64,000 nt of DNA from Paenibacillus sp. FSL R5-0766. Lineage in GTDB: Bacteria > Bacillota > Bacilli > Paenibacillales > Paenibacillaceae. The notes under the pieces are model-generated. The model worked only from the letters and a program-made list of their open reading frames with translations. It had not been told where the DNA came from and did not search any database. Positions 45,558 to 54,443 of this stretch are shown in pieces; positions within the stretch are counted from its first letter, which is position 1, and every line of letters begins with the position of its first letter. The translations under genes were made by a program, and so were the position numbers. Where the stretch lies: NCBI RefSeq assembly GCF_037971845.1, contig NZ_CP150227.1, positions 5,208,001 to 5,272,000 on the forward strand, written 5' to 3'.

Positions 45558-46643
45558 TTATTTCAGTCCGATTTCTTCCTTCGTGTAATACTGTGTACCA
45601 ACGATATCCTGCTCCACATTTGTACGGTCCACCGAGATGGGATCCAAGAGATACGCCGGAACAACCTCAATTCCGTTGTTATATGATGTTGTATCATTAA
45701 CTTCCGCCTGTTTTCCTTGCAAAATACTATTGGCCATCTCTACCGTCTTCTCCGCTAGCTTCCGTGTATCCTTGAACACCGTCTGCGTCTGTTCCCCGGC
45801 CACAATTGACTTAATTGAGGCAAGTTCGGCATCCTGTCCTGTAATAACGGGGAGCGGCTTGTTCGAAGTACCGTAACCAATCCCTTTCAAAGATGAAATG
45901 ATACCAATACTGATTCCATCATAAGGAGATAATACTGCATCCAGATGATCACCCGAGTAATACGCACTCAGCAGGTTATCCATCCGTGACTGGGCCAGTG
46001 CCCCGTCCCAGCGCAAGGTCGCAATCTGGGCCATCGTCATCTGCTTGCTGCGTACCACCAGTTTGCCGGAATCGATGTACGGCTTCAGGACAGACATCGC
46101 ACCGTCGAAGAAGAAATAGGCATTATTATCATCAGGAGAGCCACCAAACAGCTCAATGTTATACGGTCCTTTTCCATCCTTGAGTCCAAGCTTTTGTTCG
46201 ATGTAGGAGGCTTGAAGCACACCAACCTTAAAATTGTCGAACGTGGCGTAATAGGTTAGATAGGGCGTATTACGAATGAGGCGATCATACGAGATCACTT
46301 GTATCCCTTCGTCATGCGCTTTCTTGATTACATCCGTTAATGTGTTGCCATCCACGGACGCGATGACCATCACATCCACACCTTTGGTGATCATGTTTTC
46401 AATCTGTGAAATCTGATTCTCGACCACATCCTCAGCATACTGAAGATCGGTTTTGTACCCCTGCTCCTGAAACAGACGGACCATGTTCTCCCCGTCTCCC
46501 ACCCATCGTTCTGATGATTTGGTTGGCATCGATATACCGACATATCCCTTGTCTTTGCTGCCTGGACCACTCTCTGCCAGATTGCAGGCCGAGAGCATCA
46601 AGGTCATCACCAGAAGCCAGATGAGCATTGCTCCTTTTTTCAT
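45558..46643 (-). CDS. Sugar-binding lipoprotein (ChvE/XylF type)
   Basis: A 361-residue CUT2 binding lipoprotein. The lipobox is LMLSACN. The periplasmic-binding fold contains [59 protein letters not shown] and [20 protein letters not shown], all close to the ChvE/XylF pattern that binds xylose, glucose or arabinose. GAGGAAAGGGG precedes MKKGAMLIW. It heads the importer operon, 21 nt before the ATPase. Two cre-like sites lie upstream. Confidence 0.9.
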   Translation of the reverse strand: MKKGAMLIWLLVMTLMLSACNLAESGPGSKDKGYVGISMPTKSSERWVGDGENMVRLFQEQGYKTDLQYAEDVVENQISQIENMITKGVDVMVIASVDGNTLTDVIKKAHDEGIQVISYDRLIRNTPYLTYYATFDNFKVGVLQASYIEQKLGLKDGKGPYNIELFGGSPDDNNAYFFFDGAMSVLKPYIDSGKLVVRSKQMTMAQIATLRWDGALAQSRMDNLLSAYYSGDHLDAVLSPYDGISIGIISSLKGIGYGTSNKPLPVITGQDAELASIKSIVAGEQTQTVFKDTRKLAEKTVEMANSILQGKQAEVNDTTSYNNGIEVVPAYLLDPISVDRTNVEQDIVGTQYYTKEEIGLK

Positions 46644-46688
46644 ATGAAGTTCCCCTTTCCTCACGTCATACGGTTCTGAATGAGTTAT

Positions 46689-46832
46689 AAGATAACGCTT
46701 ACAATACATGTAGTGCATCCTGTTGCTTGCTGTTCCTGTCTGAGACTAATGGTAGCATTCGAGATGCCGCAAGGTCTTTGCACGTTTTGAACCTTTTTTA
46801 TAAAAATTTAACTTTTGATGGAAACGCTTAAA
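46689..46832. promoter_or_regulatory. Control region of the sugar importer with cre-like sites
   Basis: TGGAAACGCTTAAA at 46819-46832 matches the CcpA consensus except for one base. AGATAACGCTTACA at 46689-46702 has two mismatches. Both lie in the 320-nt gap between the response-regulator gene and the binding-protein gene, where importer transcription should start. Confidence 0.45.
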
Positions 46833-46869
46833 GTACAAGTGTGACCCATGAGATACCATACCAGAGTCA

Positions 46870-46912
46870 AAAAAAAGGACATGCTCCACTTCGCTTCACG
46901 CGAAGTAGAACA
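46870..46912 (-). terminator. Terminator after the response-regulator gene
   Basis: ACTTCGC-GTGA-GCGAAGT hairpin with a following run of eight T residues in minus-strand sense. It separates the sensor operon from the importer operon. Confidence 0.85.
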
Positions 46913-46961
46913 CATCCATCTCATTTATCACACGTCTGAATGAACAACTGTAATACGATAT

Positions 46962-48284
46962 TTAATTCGCGGAAGGATGATAAGCTGTCCCCCCGTTCTT
47001 TCGATACTGCACTGGTGAAATGCCCATTGTTTTCTTAAATGCAGTGCTGAAATAATGTTGGGTATCATAACCTACACGCTCAGCTATGGTGTGGATCGGC
47101 AGTGTTGTTGAGTCCAACAGCTGTATAGCCTTGCGAATGCGAGCATGCGTGACAAGTGTGACAAAGGAATCATTCAGCTCTTTCTTCAGCACACGACTAA
47201 GATATACAGCAGATACTTGTAGACGGGAAGCGAGCGATTCCAGAGTCAGTTCCCGATCGGCATACTCTTCGTGAATAAGCTGTCTTGCCCGGCGCACCAG
47301 AGGCGACAACTGCACTTCCCCGTATACCCGCTCACGGCAATGACGGTACGTATCCGGCGTTTCTTCCAGTGTCCCTGCGTGTGTCTCCACATGAGCATGA
47401 ATGGCAATATTCAGGCAAGAACTGATCTGTTGTTCCAAAAGAGACTCTATCTCTTCAGGGGCTTCCTGCCACAGACACATGCCGATCAAGCCGCTTACGT
47501 CCCGAAACAGGACATGTGGCACATCCCCCAGCAGTTCACTAATTATATTTTCCACTGCAAACAGAAACAACTGACGATCATTCTCTCTCAGTATCGTCTG
47601 ACGAGCTGCAGCGGCAGGCCAGCGTACGACCCCAATCTGCACAGGTGGGACGGCGGGCAGCCGCAAAAACACAAGCTGCTCCGTCAAATTTCTTCCCTCA
47701 GCCTGCCCTTCCAGCCATTCCAGCATAAATCGCTGGCGAAGCAACGGGATATTACGTTCAATCTGATGAGCTGCCTGTTGTACATATGCCGTCCTCTGGT
47801 GCTCTTCAGTAAGTCGCTGATGCAATCGCTCAAGTGCAGCATGTAATTGTTCTGCTTGCACAGGTTTTAAGATGTAATCCTCTACGCCAAGACGAACCGC
47901 CTCCTGCGCATATGCAAATTCATCATGTCCCGAGATGATCAGGTAACGACAGCCCGGACACTTCTGCTGAAGGGCACGGATTAGTTCGATTCCGTTCAGG
48001 AATGGCATATTCATATCAACGAGAACAATATCCACACCCAGGTCAGCCGCCCGTTCCAGCGCTTCCTCGCCATCTTCCGCTTCACCTACAACCTCCATCC
48101 CAAGCGATGTCCAGTCAATGGCATCCCGAATCCCCTCACGAATGATCGGTTCATCATCAGCGATGAGCACGCGATATTTCTTCGCCACATGGCTATCCGG
48201 CGTAATCTCCATTACTGTGGTTGATGCGGATGTCTCATCTGTTTCAGTGGAAGTTGTCACGCCTGATTTCATGAATTTTCCCAT
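46962..48284 (-). CDS. YesN-type response regulator, AraC output
   Basis: A 440-residue regulator. The receiver domain begins at YRVLIADDEPIIREGIRDAI, with phosphoacceptor Asp in VDIVLVDMNMPFLNG and Lys in YILKPV. A long helical linker and the C-terminal AraC double helix-turn-helix (LTLESLASRLQVSAVYLSRV; YDTQHYFSTAFKKTMGISP) follow. An unusual 35-residue Ser/Thr-rich N-terminal extension precedes the receiver; a downstream start is possible. It overlaps the kinase gene by 16 nt and probably activates the importer operon next door. Confidence 0.9.
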   Translation of the reverse strand: MGKFMKSGVTTSTETDETSASTTVMEITPDSHVAKKYRVLIADDEPIIREGIRDAIDWTSLGMEVVGEAEDGEEALERAADLGVDIVLVDMNMPFLNGIELIRALQQKCPGCRYLIISGHDEFAYAQEAVRLGVEDYILKPVQAEQLHAALERLHQRLTEEHQRTAYVQQAAHQIERNIPLLRQRFMLEWLEGQAEGRNLTEQLVFLRLPAVPPVQIGVVRWPAAAARQTILRENDRQLFLFAVENIISELLGDVPHVLFRDVSGLIGMCLWQEAPEEIESLLEQQISSCLNIAIHAHVETHAGTLEETPDTYRHCRERVYGEVQLSPLVRRARQLIHEEYADRELTLESLASRLQVSAVYLSRVLKKELNDSFVTLVTHARIRKAIQLLDSTTLPIHTIAERVGYDTQHYFSTAFKKTMGISPVQYRKNGGTAYHPSAN

Positions 48285-50239
48285 TCACTCTCCTGCCTCT
48301 CTTCGTTATTGATTTGCTTGGTTGGTGGGAGCTCTCGCATCAACGGATGATTGATGGTCACACTCGTTCCTTCACCTTCCTGGCTCTCCAGTACAATACC
48401 GTACTCATCGCCAAAGGACAGACGGAGACGGGCCTGCACATTCAACATTCCATAACTTTTGCCTGTCATCCCAGGCGAAGACGCTTCCAAACTTGCCAAA
48501 GGAGCTTCGAGCAGCTGCTGCATCTCGGCCAGCCGTTCGTTGGACATGCCTGCCCCATTATCCTGAACGGTCAGCAGTAGTCTGTTATGTTCCAATCTGG
48601 CCTCCACCCGAATGTGTCCCGGCCCACGCCTGCCCTTGATCCCATGATAGATTGCATTCTCTATTAGAGGCTGAAGCAGCAGCTTTAACACGAAAAGTTC
48701 CCCCAGTTCCTCTGGGATATTCAATGTATACTGAAGACGATCGCGGTATCGTGTCTGCTGAATTTGCAGATAGCTGGTCATATGCTCAATCTCGGAATGC
48801 AGCGGAATGTAATCCTGTCCCTTACTAAGCCCTATGCGAAATAATCGAGATAACGCGCCAACCATGCCGGATACATCTTCTGCCCCCTCTTTGCGCGCCA
48901 TCCAATGAATCGTATCCAGGGTATTGTACAAAAAGTGTGGTTTGATATGCTCCTGCAAACTTCGCATCTCAGCGTCACGCTTCTGCCGCTCCCGCAATTC
49001 ATTAAGTGATATCAGTTCTCGAATCTGTGCCAGCATTCGGTTATAACTGTTGCCAAGCATGCCAATCTCGTCAGCCCGGTCGCTCCAGCGACCTGGTCTG
49101 AGATTGCCGGTCTCCGCCCTGCGCATATAGGACATGAGCCGGAAAATAGGCTGAGCAATGGAACGGGAGAACCATAAAGAGGCGCTCAGGCCAAACAAAC
49201 ACACCACAAATACAAAGCTAACCACGTAAAACTGGATTTGGCGCACTTCGGATATCGAGTCTCTTGTTGGAAATACCCCTACCGTTCTCCAACCCGTAAA
49301 GGTAGACGACTGATACATGAATAATAACGTTCCACCTTCTGTTTCAGCGGTAAATGTTCCACTCTCACCGGAGGGGAACCAGTCTGTGGGAATGTGTTCT
49401 ATTAGCGGGTGCTCCGGCTTATATACACTTTGACCTTCTGCATCCGTCACCATCACATAACCGGATTTCCCCAAGGTTACATTACGGGCAGCCTGAGAGA
49501 CGGACCTTAGTTTAAGATCAATCATAATAACGCCCCGCACACGTCCTGACGCTTCATCCGTTATGGAACGCGCAACCGATACAATTTCATCGTCCTTATA
49601 CCGTACATGTGTCGTGAGATTACGCTCTTTCGGCTGACCCAATACCATGAAGATGCCCGGATTGGCCGAAGCTTTTTGATACCAATTTTCCTGAATCAGG
49701 CTCTGTTCCGCTCGGGGATACATCTCGTTGCTAATATAGTCACCACTTGCATTGACGAGAACAATTCCGGCGATTTCAGGATATAATGTTGTGAACCCCT
49801 GCAAGGTTTGTTTGATGCCATATAACCGATTTTGCTCCGTTTCGGTAATTGTGTCCCTGTTCATCGATTCGATGCCTGCATCATCATTCGGTGGCATTTT
49901 GTCGTCCATAAAAGCATCAATATCCGGGTCAAATGCAATCAGATAGGTCATGTTTTGCAAATTTTCCATTTTGCTGTTCAGAGCTTCATTCACTTTGCCA
50001 ATCAGTTGCATGGTATGCCCTTCAACCTGTCGCTCAACTACGCGCTCCACCGTCCAGTTCACAAGCAACCCAAGCCCTACGGATGGTACAATGGCGAATA
50101 ACAGAAAAAGCAACATCAGCTGGTAGCGAAGGGGCATATTACGCAAGCGCAAACGCCGAATCCCGTTCCTGAAAGTGGAGAGAATCGCTCTCCTGCTCCA
50201 AGGCCTTGGACTCTTGAAATCTCCCTTGTTATTTGGCAT
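48269..50239 (-). CDS. YesM/LytS-type sensor histidine kinase
   Basis: A 656-residue membrane kinase. Transmembrane helices at about residues 41-64 and 340-362 flank an extracytoplasmic dCache-like domain. A HAMP linker (RSIAQPIFRLMSYMRRAETG) leads into a His_kinase domain with phosphoacceptor His in LQEHIKPHFLYNTLDTIHWM and ATP-binding N/G boxes LIENAIYHGIKG and DNGAGMS. The start at MPNNKGDF is preferred, overlapping the binding-protein gene; it lacks a strong ribosome site, suggesting translational coupling. Confidence 0.9.
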   Translation of the reverse strand: MPNNKGDFKSPRPWSRRAILSTFRNGIRRLRLRNMPLRYQLMLLFLLFAIVPSVGLGLLVNWTVERVVERQVEGHTMQLIGKVNEALNSKMENLQNMTYLIAFDPDIDAFMDDKMPPNDDAGIESMNRDTITETEQNRLYGIKQTLQGFTTLYPEIAGIVLVNASGDYISNEMYPRAEQSLIQENWYQKASANPGIFMVLGQPKERNLTTHVRYKDDEIVSVARSITDEASGRVRGVIMIDLKLRSVSQAARNVTLGKSGYVMVTDAEGQSVYKPEHPLIEHIPTDWFPSGESGTFTAETEGGTLLFMYQSSTFTGWRTVGVFPTRDSISEVRQIQFYVVSFVFVVCLFGLSASLWFSRSIAQPIFRLMSYMRRAETGNLRPGRWSDRADEIGMLGNSYNRMLAQIRELISLNELRERQKRDAEMRSLQEHIKPHFLYNTLDTIHWMARKEGAEDVSGMVGALSRLFRIGLSKGQDYIPLHSEIEHMTSYLQIQQTRYRDRLQYTLNIPEELGELFVLKLLLQPLIENAIYHGIKGRRGPGHIRVEARLEHNRLLLTVQDNGAGMSNERLAEMQQLLEAPLASLEASSPGMTGKSYGMLNVQARLRLSFGDEYGIVLESQEGEGTSVTINHPLMRELPPTKQINNEERQESEWENS

Positions 50240-51236
50240 AGTAATCATCCACATCCGAGCGTGTCACCACAGAGATCCCTGTGTCCACCATCACGGGAAG
50301 CGGTGCATTTTCACCGGATGAGGATGGGGCAGGAACCGTTAACTGATGATGCAGATGGAACAGATATTGGAGCGACCAATATCCCATATTCCAGGTTCCC
50401 TGTGCAATTGTAGCTGAGATCGTACCGTTCTTGATCATGTCCAATGTAGCCTTATTTGTATCAAACGAAATAATCTGCAATGGATGTCTGTCCCCGGCAG
50501 TTTGAACGGCTTCCCCCGCCCCTGCTCCTCCGGTGGCTTCAGTCACAAAAATACCCGCCAGCTCGGGATGTTCCTTCATCATTCTCTGTGTTTCGTCTCT
50601 GGATACCATCGCATCACCGTGTCCATCTGCAACTTCAACGATCCGCATGGAAGGGTACCTCTCCTTGATCGTATCGCGGAAGCCCTTCGTCCGCTCTTCA
50701 TGATTTTGTTGCCCAGGTAAAGTTAATACCGCGACCTCTCCCTCACGACCCAGCAGTTCAGCCATTTTATCGGCAGCCATTACACCCGACTTGTAATTAT
50801 CTGTCCCAAGAAAAGAATAGGCCTGGCTATCAGGTGCATCCGCGTCAAATAATACAACAGGGATATCTGCGTCGATTGCCTTGTTAATCGCTGGAACTAA
50901 CGATTGTGGATCGATTGCAGATATAGCAATGCCCGCGGGTTTACGAGCGATAGCCTGCTCGATCACCATGGTCTGCTCCTTCGCATCATACCGGGTAGCC
51001 CCGCGATATTCTACGGTCACGCCAAGTGCATCCGCGGCATCCTCAAATCCTTTGAGCGGGCTCTTCCAATACTCCAGCCCGGACTGGAATGTAATCATGA
51101 TATACGTCTCTCCGATATCACCGCGCAGCCCACGGTCCTCCCATGAACTGTTTACCTGACTGGTGTATTCGAATCTCAACACATACAACGCAAATGCTGA
51201 GATTAGCAAAATGTAAACAAGCAGCATTTTTTTCAT
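50229..51236 (-). CDS. Membrane-anchored sugar-binding sensor protein (RbsB-like)
   Basis: A 335-residue periplasmic-binding-type protein. There is no lipobox; instead an uncleaved-looking helix (MLLVYILLISAFALYVLRF) anchors it. The binding domain shows GFEDAADALGVTVEYRGA, AIARKPAGIAISAIDPQSLV, VVLFDADAPDSQAYSFLGTD and IISFDTNKATLDMI. It is encoded first in an operon with kinase and regulator, as in three-component XylFII-LytS-YesN systems where the binding protein presents sugar to the kinase. GAGGAAG precedes MKKMLLVY. Confidence 0.85.
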   Translation of the reverse strand: MKKMLLVYILLISAFALYVLRFEYTSQVNSSWEDRGLRGDIGETYIMITFQSGLEYWKSPLKGFEDAADALGVTVEYRGATRYDAKEQTMVIEQAIARKPAGIAISAIDPQSLVPAINKAIDADIPVVLFDADAPDSQAYSFLGTDNYKSGVMAADKMAELLGREGEVAVLTLPGQQNHEERTKGFRDTIKERYPSMRIVEVADGHGDAMVSRDETQRMMKEHPELAGIFVTEATGGAGAGEAVQTAGDRHPLQIISFDTNKATLDMIKNGTISATIAQGTWNMGYWSLQYLFHLHHQLTVPAPSSSGENAPLPVMVDTGISVVTRSDVDDYYAK

Positions 51237-51284
51237 TCCGTTCACTTCCTCAAGTTGTCTGATCACCTTGTACTTCGTTTAAAT

Positions 51285-51298
51285 TGTAAACGCAATCA
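51285..51298. promoter_or_regulatory. cre-like site upstream of the sugar-sensing operon
   Basis: TGTAAACGCAATCA differs from the CcpA consensus TGNAANCGNTNNCA at one position. It lies about 50 nt upstream of the binding-protein gene. Confidence 0.4.
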
Positions 51299-51443
51299 TT
51301 CAAAAAGAAAACTCCCCCTTATCTTTTAAAAAGGAAGCTCCTGTTGCTAACCGTGTATCTGCTGCAATAATGTACTATATGGTATCTCCCTCTGGACGTA
51401 TGATCATGGAACTAAACTACAACCAGAGGAGAGCATCAGCATT

Positions 51444-52025
51444 ATGAATCTTGCATCTTTTTTAATCTACTGCATCGTCGTTACATTCACCCCCGGCCCC
51501 AGCAATATCGTAATTCTTTCTTCCGTACAACACGTTGGGGCACGTCAAACGATGCAATATGTGTGGGGAGCTACGCTGGCATTTGGTCTGCTGCTTACCG
51601 CTTCAGCTTTTCTTAATCAGCTTCTTGCGGGAGTGTTGCCAGGAATTCTAAAGGTGATGCAGATTGTCGGTGGCCTGTACATGGTGTATCTGGCGTACCA
51701 AATCTACAAGATGGGTTCCACGGAGGATGCACCAAAACAAGTTACCGGATTTTGGAACGGTTTCATCATGCAATTTGTGAATCCAAAGGTCGTCTTGTTT
51801 ACTTTCACTGTCATCCCAAGTTATGTATTGCCCTTTTATCAAAGTTCATTTTCTTCGTTCCTGTTCGTGCTGTTAATTACCTTCATTGGATTCCTGGCCT
51901 ATTCCAGTTGGGTTGTTTTTGGCACGGTTTTCAAAACATTGCTGAATCGGCACCAAAAATTACTGAGTATTCTCATGGCACTTTTTTTGTTATACTCAGC
52001 CATTATAGTATCCGGATTGATCTAA
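51444..52025 (+). CDS. LysE/RhtB-family amino acid exporter
   Basis: A 193-residue membrane protein with about six helices. The family N-terminal motif FTPGPSNIVILSSVQHVG is present, as are GGLYMVYLAYQIYKMG and FVNPKVVLFTFTVIPSYVLP. It exports amino acids or related metabolites, substrate unknown. AGAGGAG precedes the ATG. It lies 19 nt upstream of an AraC-type regulator gene in the same direction, and the pair probably forms an inducible export unit. Confidence 0.9.
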   Translation: MNLASFLIYCIVVTFTPGPSNIVILSSVQHVGARQTMQYVWGATLAFGLLLTASAFLNQLLAGVLPGILKVMQIVGGLYMVYLAYQIYKMGSTEDAPKQVTGFWNGFIMQFVNPKVVLFTFTVIPSYVLPFYQSSFSSFLFVLLITFIGFLAYSSWVVFGTVFKTLLNRHQKLLSILMALFLLYSAIIVSGLI

Positions 52026-52044
52026 AGCTTGGGAGGTGTGCTGC

Positions 52045-52821
52045 ATGGAACGGTTTAACTATAAAAAGTCGCAAGACGTGCTGGCACTATCCGCCAGCTT
52101 TACTGATTTTGCATACAAAAAACATTGCCATGAAGAGTATGCGGTCGGCGTAACCCTGCGCGGCATTCAACAATACAACCTGGACGGACAATATCAGGCC
52201 TCTCACCAAAATGGTGTCATGTTGTTTAACCGTGAACAGTCCCATGATGGAAGTTCCTATGATAAGGCTGGGATTGACTATGTGATGCTGTATTTGAAGC
52301 CGGATTTGGTAGAGGAGATTATAGGCAAAAAGGAATTGCGTTTTGGAAGTCCCATCGTCTATGATCCCGAGCTTGCCCGTAAGATCCTGATGCTGAACGA
52401 CGCCGTTCAACTCAGACAGGACGAAGCCGAGTGTAGCGAACGGGTCTTCGATCTGGTTCACCTGCTGGCTCAGAAGGAAATGGACACCAAGCTCTGGTTG
52501 CCTCAGGACAACCTGGTCCGCAAAGCCAAGGAAATCATGTTTTGCAGCAACGAAGATGTGCTCAAGCTGGACAACCTAAGCTCCGAATTTGGCATGTCCA
52601 AGTTTCAATTTATCCGTGAATTCAAGGCACATGCAGGCATATCCCCCTACCAGTTTTTCTTAAACTGCAAGGTGGAGCGTGCCCGTCAATCCATCGAAAC
52701 ACACAAGGACGTCTATGCTGCTGTTGCCGATTGTGGATTCGTCGATCTGACCCATCTAAACCGACATTTCAAACGGGTATTTGGTGTCACAGCTTATGAA
52801 TACATGTTGCAGCTGAACTAG
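52045..52821 (+). CDS. AraC-family transcriptional regulator
   Basis: A 258-residue regulator. The N-terminal cupin-like sensing domain (FAYKKHCHEEYAVGVTLRG, LFNREQSHDG) precedes a C-terminal AraC domain: KLDNLSSEFGMSKFQFIREF and DVYAAVADCGFVDLTHLNRH ending FGVTAYEYM. GGGAGGTG precedes MERFNYKKS. Likely control of the LysE gene is inferred from adjacency. Confidence 0.88.
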   Translation: MERFNYKKSQDVLALSASFTDFAYKKHCHEEYAVGVTLRGIQQYNLDGQYQASHQNGVMLFNREQSHDGSSYDKAGIDYVMLYLKPDLVEEIIGKKELRFGSPIVYDPELARKILMLNDAVQLRQDEAECSERVFDLVHLLAQKEMDTKLWLPQDNLVRKAKEIMFCSNEDVLKLDNLSSEFGMSKFQFIREFKAHAGISPYQFFLNCKVERARQSIETHKDVYAAVADCGFVDLTHLNRHFKRVFGVTAYEYMLQLN

Positions 52822-52877
52822 TTCCATTGGATCGATAATCTCGACTCCAAATGGATAAAATTTGACGCCACTCCTGA

Positions 52878-52937
52878 AAATCCCCGTATAGAACGTCAAT
52901 GTTTCTTAACGTTCTGTACGGGGATTGACTTCTTTTT
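52878..52937. terminator. Strong terminator after the AraC-type gene
   Basis: AATCCCCGTA-AGAACGT pairs with ACGTTCT-TACGGGGATT (about 17 bp, one mismatch). A CTTCTTTTTT tail follows on the plus strand. It also sits at the end of the convergent secreted-protein gene. Confidence 0.9.
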
Positions 52938-52948
52938 TCGTTGGGCAC

Positions 52949-53521
52949 TCAGATTCTTTTCTTTCGTCTCCAGATCCACACGACTGCCAACGCTGCCAAT
53001 AAAATGACTCCACCATATAATATGAGTTGGATATATTCACTTCTCCCATCGGTGGTTTCTCCAAAATCTTCTTTACTTACAAGCTTGCCCGCACCCAGCA
53101 ATTTCAGATCGTCTCCGGCTTGTTCAATTGGAACATTGCGACTGCACAGATTCGTATGAAGCTTATGATCCACTTCATATTGATAAGCATAGATCAGGTA
53201 GGACTGATTCTTTTCAAATTGAATGCCACAGGACTCAGAACCACCGTCACTCGCGAGAATTTTCATCTTTTTGGCATTAACCCCCTTCCATGCAGTATCT
53301 ACATCAAAGGTATACTCTCTTAATAAGCCATCATGCTTCGACTGTTGAGAACGTCCCTTCTTCACCACTTCTCCTGTAAATACAGTTGTGTTTGTCTTCA
53401 ATCTCTCTTGAACATCACTCTCGACACAACTGCAAGCATACACTTTCTCTCCGGGAAATAGAGCTAACCCAGACGTAACCAACAGTAAGACCAACATGCA
53501 CATCACCAACCGTCGTTTCAT
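52949..53521 (-). CDS. Secreted TIMP/NTR-like protein with C-terminal membrane anchor
   Basis: A 190-residue exported protein. The signal peptide (MLVLLLVTSGLALF) ends just before the cysteine pair in YACSCVESDVQERL. This ACSC beginning, followed by VFTGEVVKKG, FDVDTAWKGV, SCGIQF and SYLIYAYQYE, matches bacterial netrin/TIMP-like domains. A C-terminal helix (YIQLILYGGVILLAALAVVW) plus RRKKR anchors it. A metalloprotease-inhibitor role is known for eukaryotic TIMPs; in bacteria it is unproven. GGGGAGTG precedes MKRRLVM. Confidence 0.75.
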   Translation of the reverse strand: MKRRLVMCMLVLLLVTSGLALFPGEKVYACSCVESDVQERLKTNTTVFTGEVVKKGRSQQSKHDGLLREYTFDVDTAWKGVNAKKMKILASDGGSESCGIQFEKNQSYLIYAYQYEVDHKLHTNLCSRNVPIEQAGDDLKLLGAGKLVSKEDFGETTDGRSEYIQLILYGGVILLAALAVVWIWRRKKRI

Positions 53522-53586
53522 TCCGCCCACTCCCCTATTAGATTCTCTGCTCAAACAACCGTGTTAAGGTTACATATTTTTATTGC

Positions 53587-53602
53587 TACAATAATTATTG
53601 TA
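53587..53602. promoter_or_regulatory. 16-bp perfect palindrome in divergent promoter region
   Basis: TACAATAATTATTGTA is self-complementary throughout. It lies between the divergent TIMP-like and PAP2 genes, 66 nt upstream of the former. It resembles the 8-1-8 or 8-8 boxes of metal- or redox-responsive repressors, but the identity is unknown. Confidence 0.4.
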
Positions 53603-53689
53603 AAATTATAGCACAATACCAATATGGCTATGATCGCATTCGCAGACACAACCTACAAAATCAAACATCGCGGAGGAACTGAACATTTG

Positions 53690-54355
53690 ATGCAAAACTG
53701 GAAAAGAAACGTCTCATTCCCGTTGCTCGTTGCAGCGTTATGCATGATCGCCTTTATAAGCATCGCCCTGTCCATCAGCGACAACCAGATTCATCGATTT
53801 GATGATACCTTAATCGGATGGATTCAGGGGTTGGAATCCCCTGGTATGACACAATTCATGCACCTTTTCACCTGGATCGGCAGCGAAATGCCAGTGGTCT
53901 TCATTACCATCATCGCCATGATTGTATTATACATTTTCCTGCGACACAAACGCGAACTGCTCTTCCTGGCTTGTGTGATCGCAGGTTCAACCCTGTTAAA
54001 TGCATTGCTCAAGCTGGTATTCCAGCGTGCCAGACCTACCATTAACCGGATCATTGAAGTGAGCGGTTATAGCTTCCCCAGTGGGCATTCTATGGCAGCA
54101 TTTAGCCTGTATGGTGGACTGGCCTTTCTAATCTGGAAACATGTACCCACCGTCACTGGACGTGTACTGATGATTATTGCCAGCGCCGTATTTATACTGA
54201 CCATTGGGATAAGTCGTATCTACTTGGGGGTACATTATCCAAGTGATATTGTCGGCGGATACTTCTTAAGTGGTTGCTGGCTCTCCACATGCATCTGGTT
54301 TTATCGGCGGCATTTGGAACGCATGTCCCAACTGCAAAGCAGAAGGCTTGCCTAG
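53690..54355 (+). CDS. PAP2-family membrane phosphatase
   Basis: A 221-residue lipid phosphatase with about six helices. Acid-phosphatase motifs occur in order: KLVFQRARP, YSFPSGHSMAAFSL and SRIYLGVHYPSDIVGG. The family dephosphorylates phosphatidylglycerophosphate, undecaprenyl pyrophosphate or related lipids (YodM/PgpB-like). GGAGG lies upstream of TTG-ATG at MQNWKRNV; a 22-residue longer frame exists but is poorer. Confidence 0.87.
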   Translation: MQNWKRNVSFPLLVAALCMIAFISIALSISDNQIHRFDDTLIGWIQGLESPGMTQFMHLFTWIGSEMPVVFITIIAMIVLYIFLRHKRELLFLACVIAGSTLLNALLKLVFQRARPTINRIIEVSGYSFPSGHSMAAFSLYGGLAFLIWKHVPTVTGRVLMIIASAVFILTIGISRIYLGVHYPSDIVGGYFLSGCWLSTCIWFYRRHLERMSQLQSRRLA

Positions 54356-54373
54356 GCGGCCCGCTGTTGTACT

Positions 54374-54430
54374 ACACAAAGAAATACCCGGCTTTCCTTA
54401 ACTGAAGGATAGCCGGGTATTTCTTTGTGT
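54374..54430. terminator. Bidirectional terminator with a 20-bp stem
   Basis: ACACAAAGAAATACCCGGCT pairs perfectly with AGCCGGGTATTTCTTTGTGT, with an inner CCTT/AAGG extension. It separates the convergent PAP2 and germination genes. The T-rich half stems serve either direction. Confidence 0.88.
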
Positions 54431-54443
54431 TAAATGTCCTATC

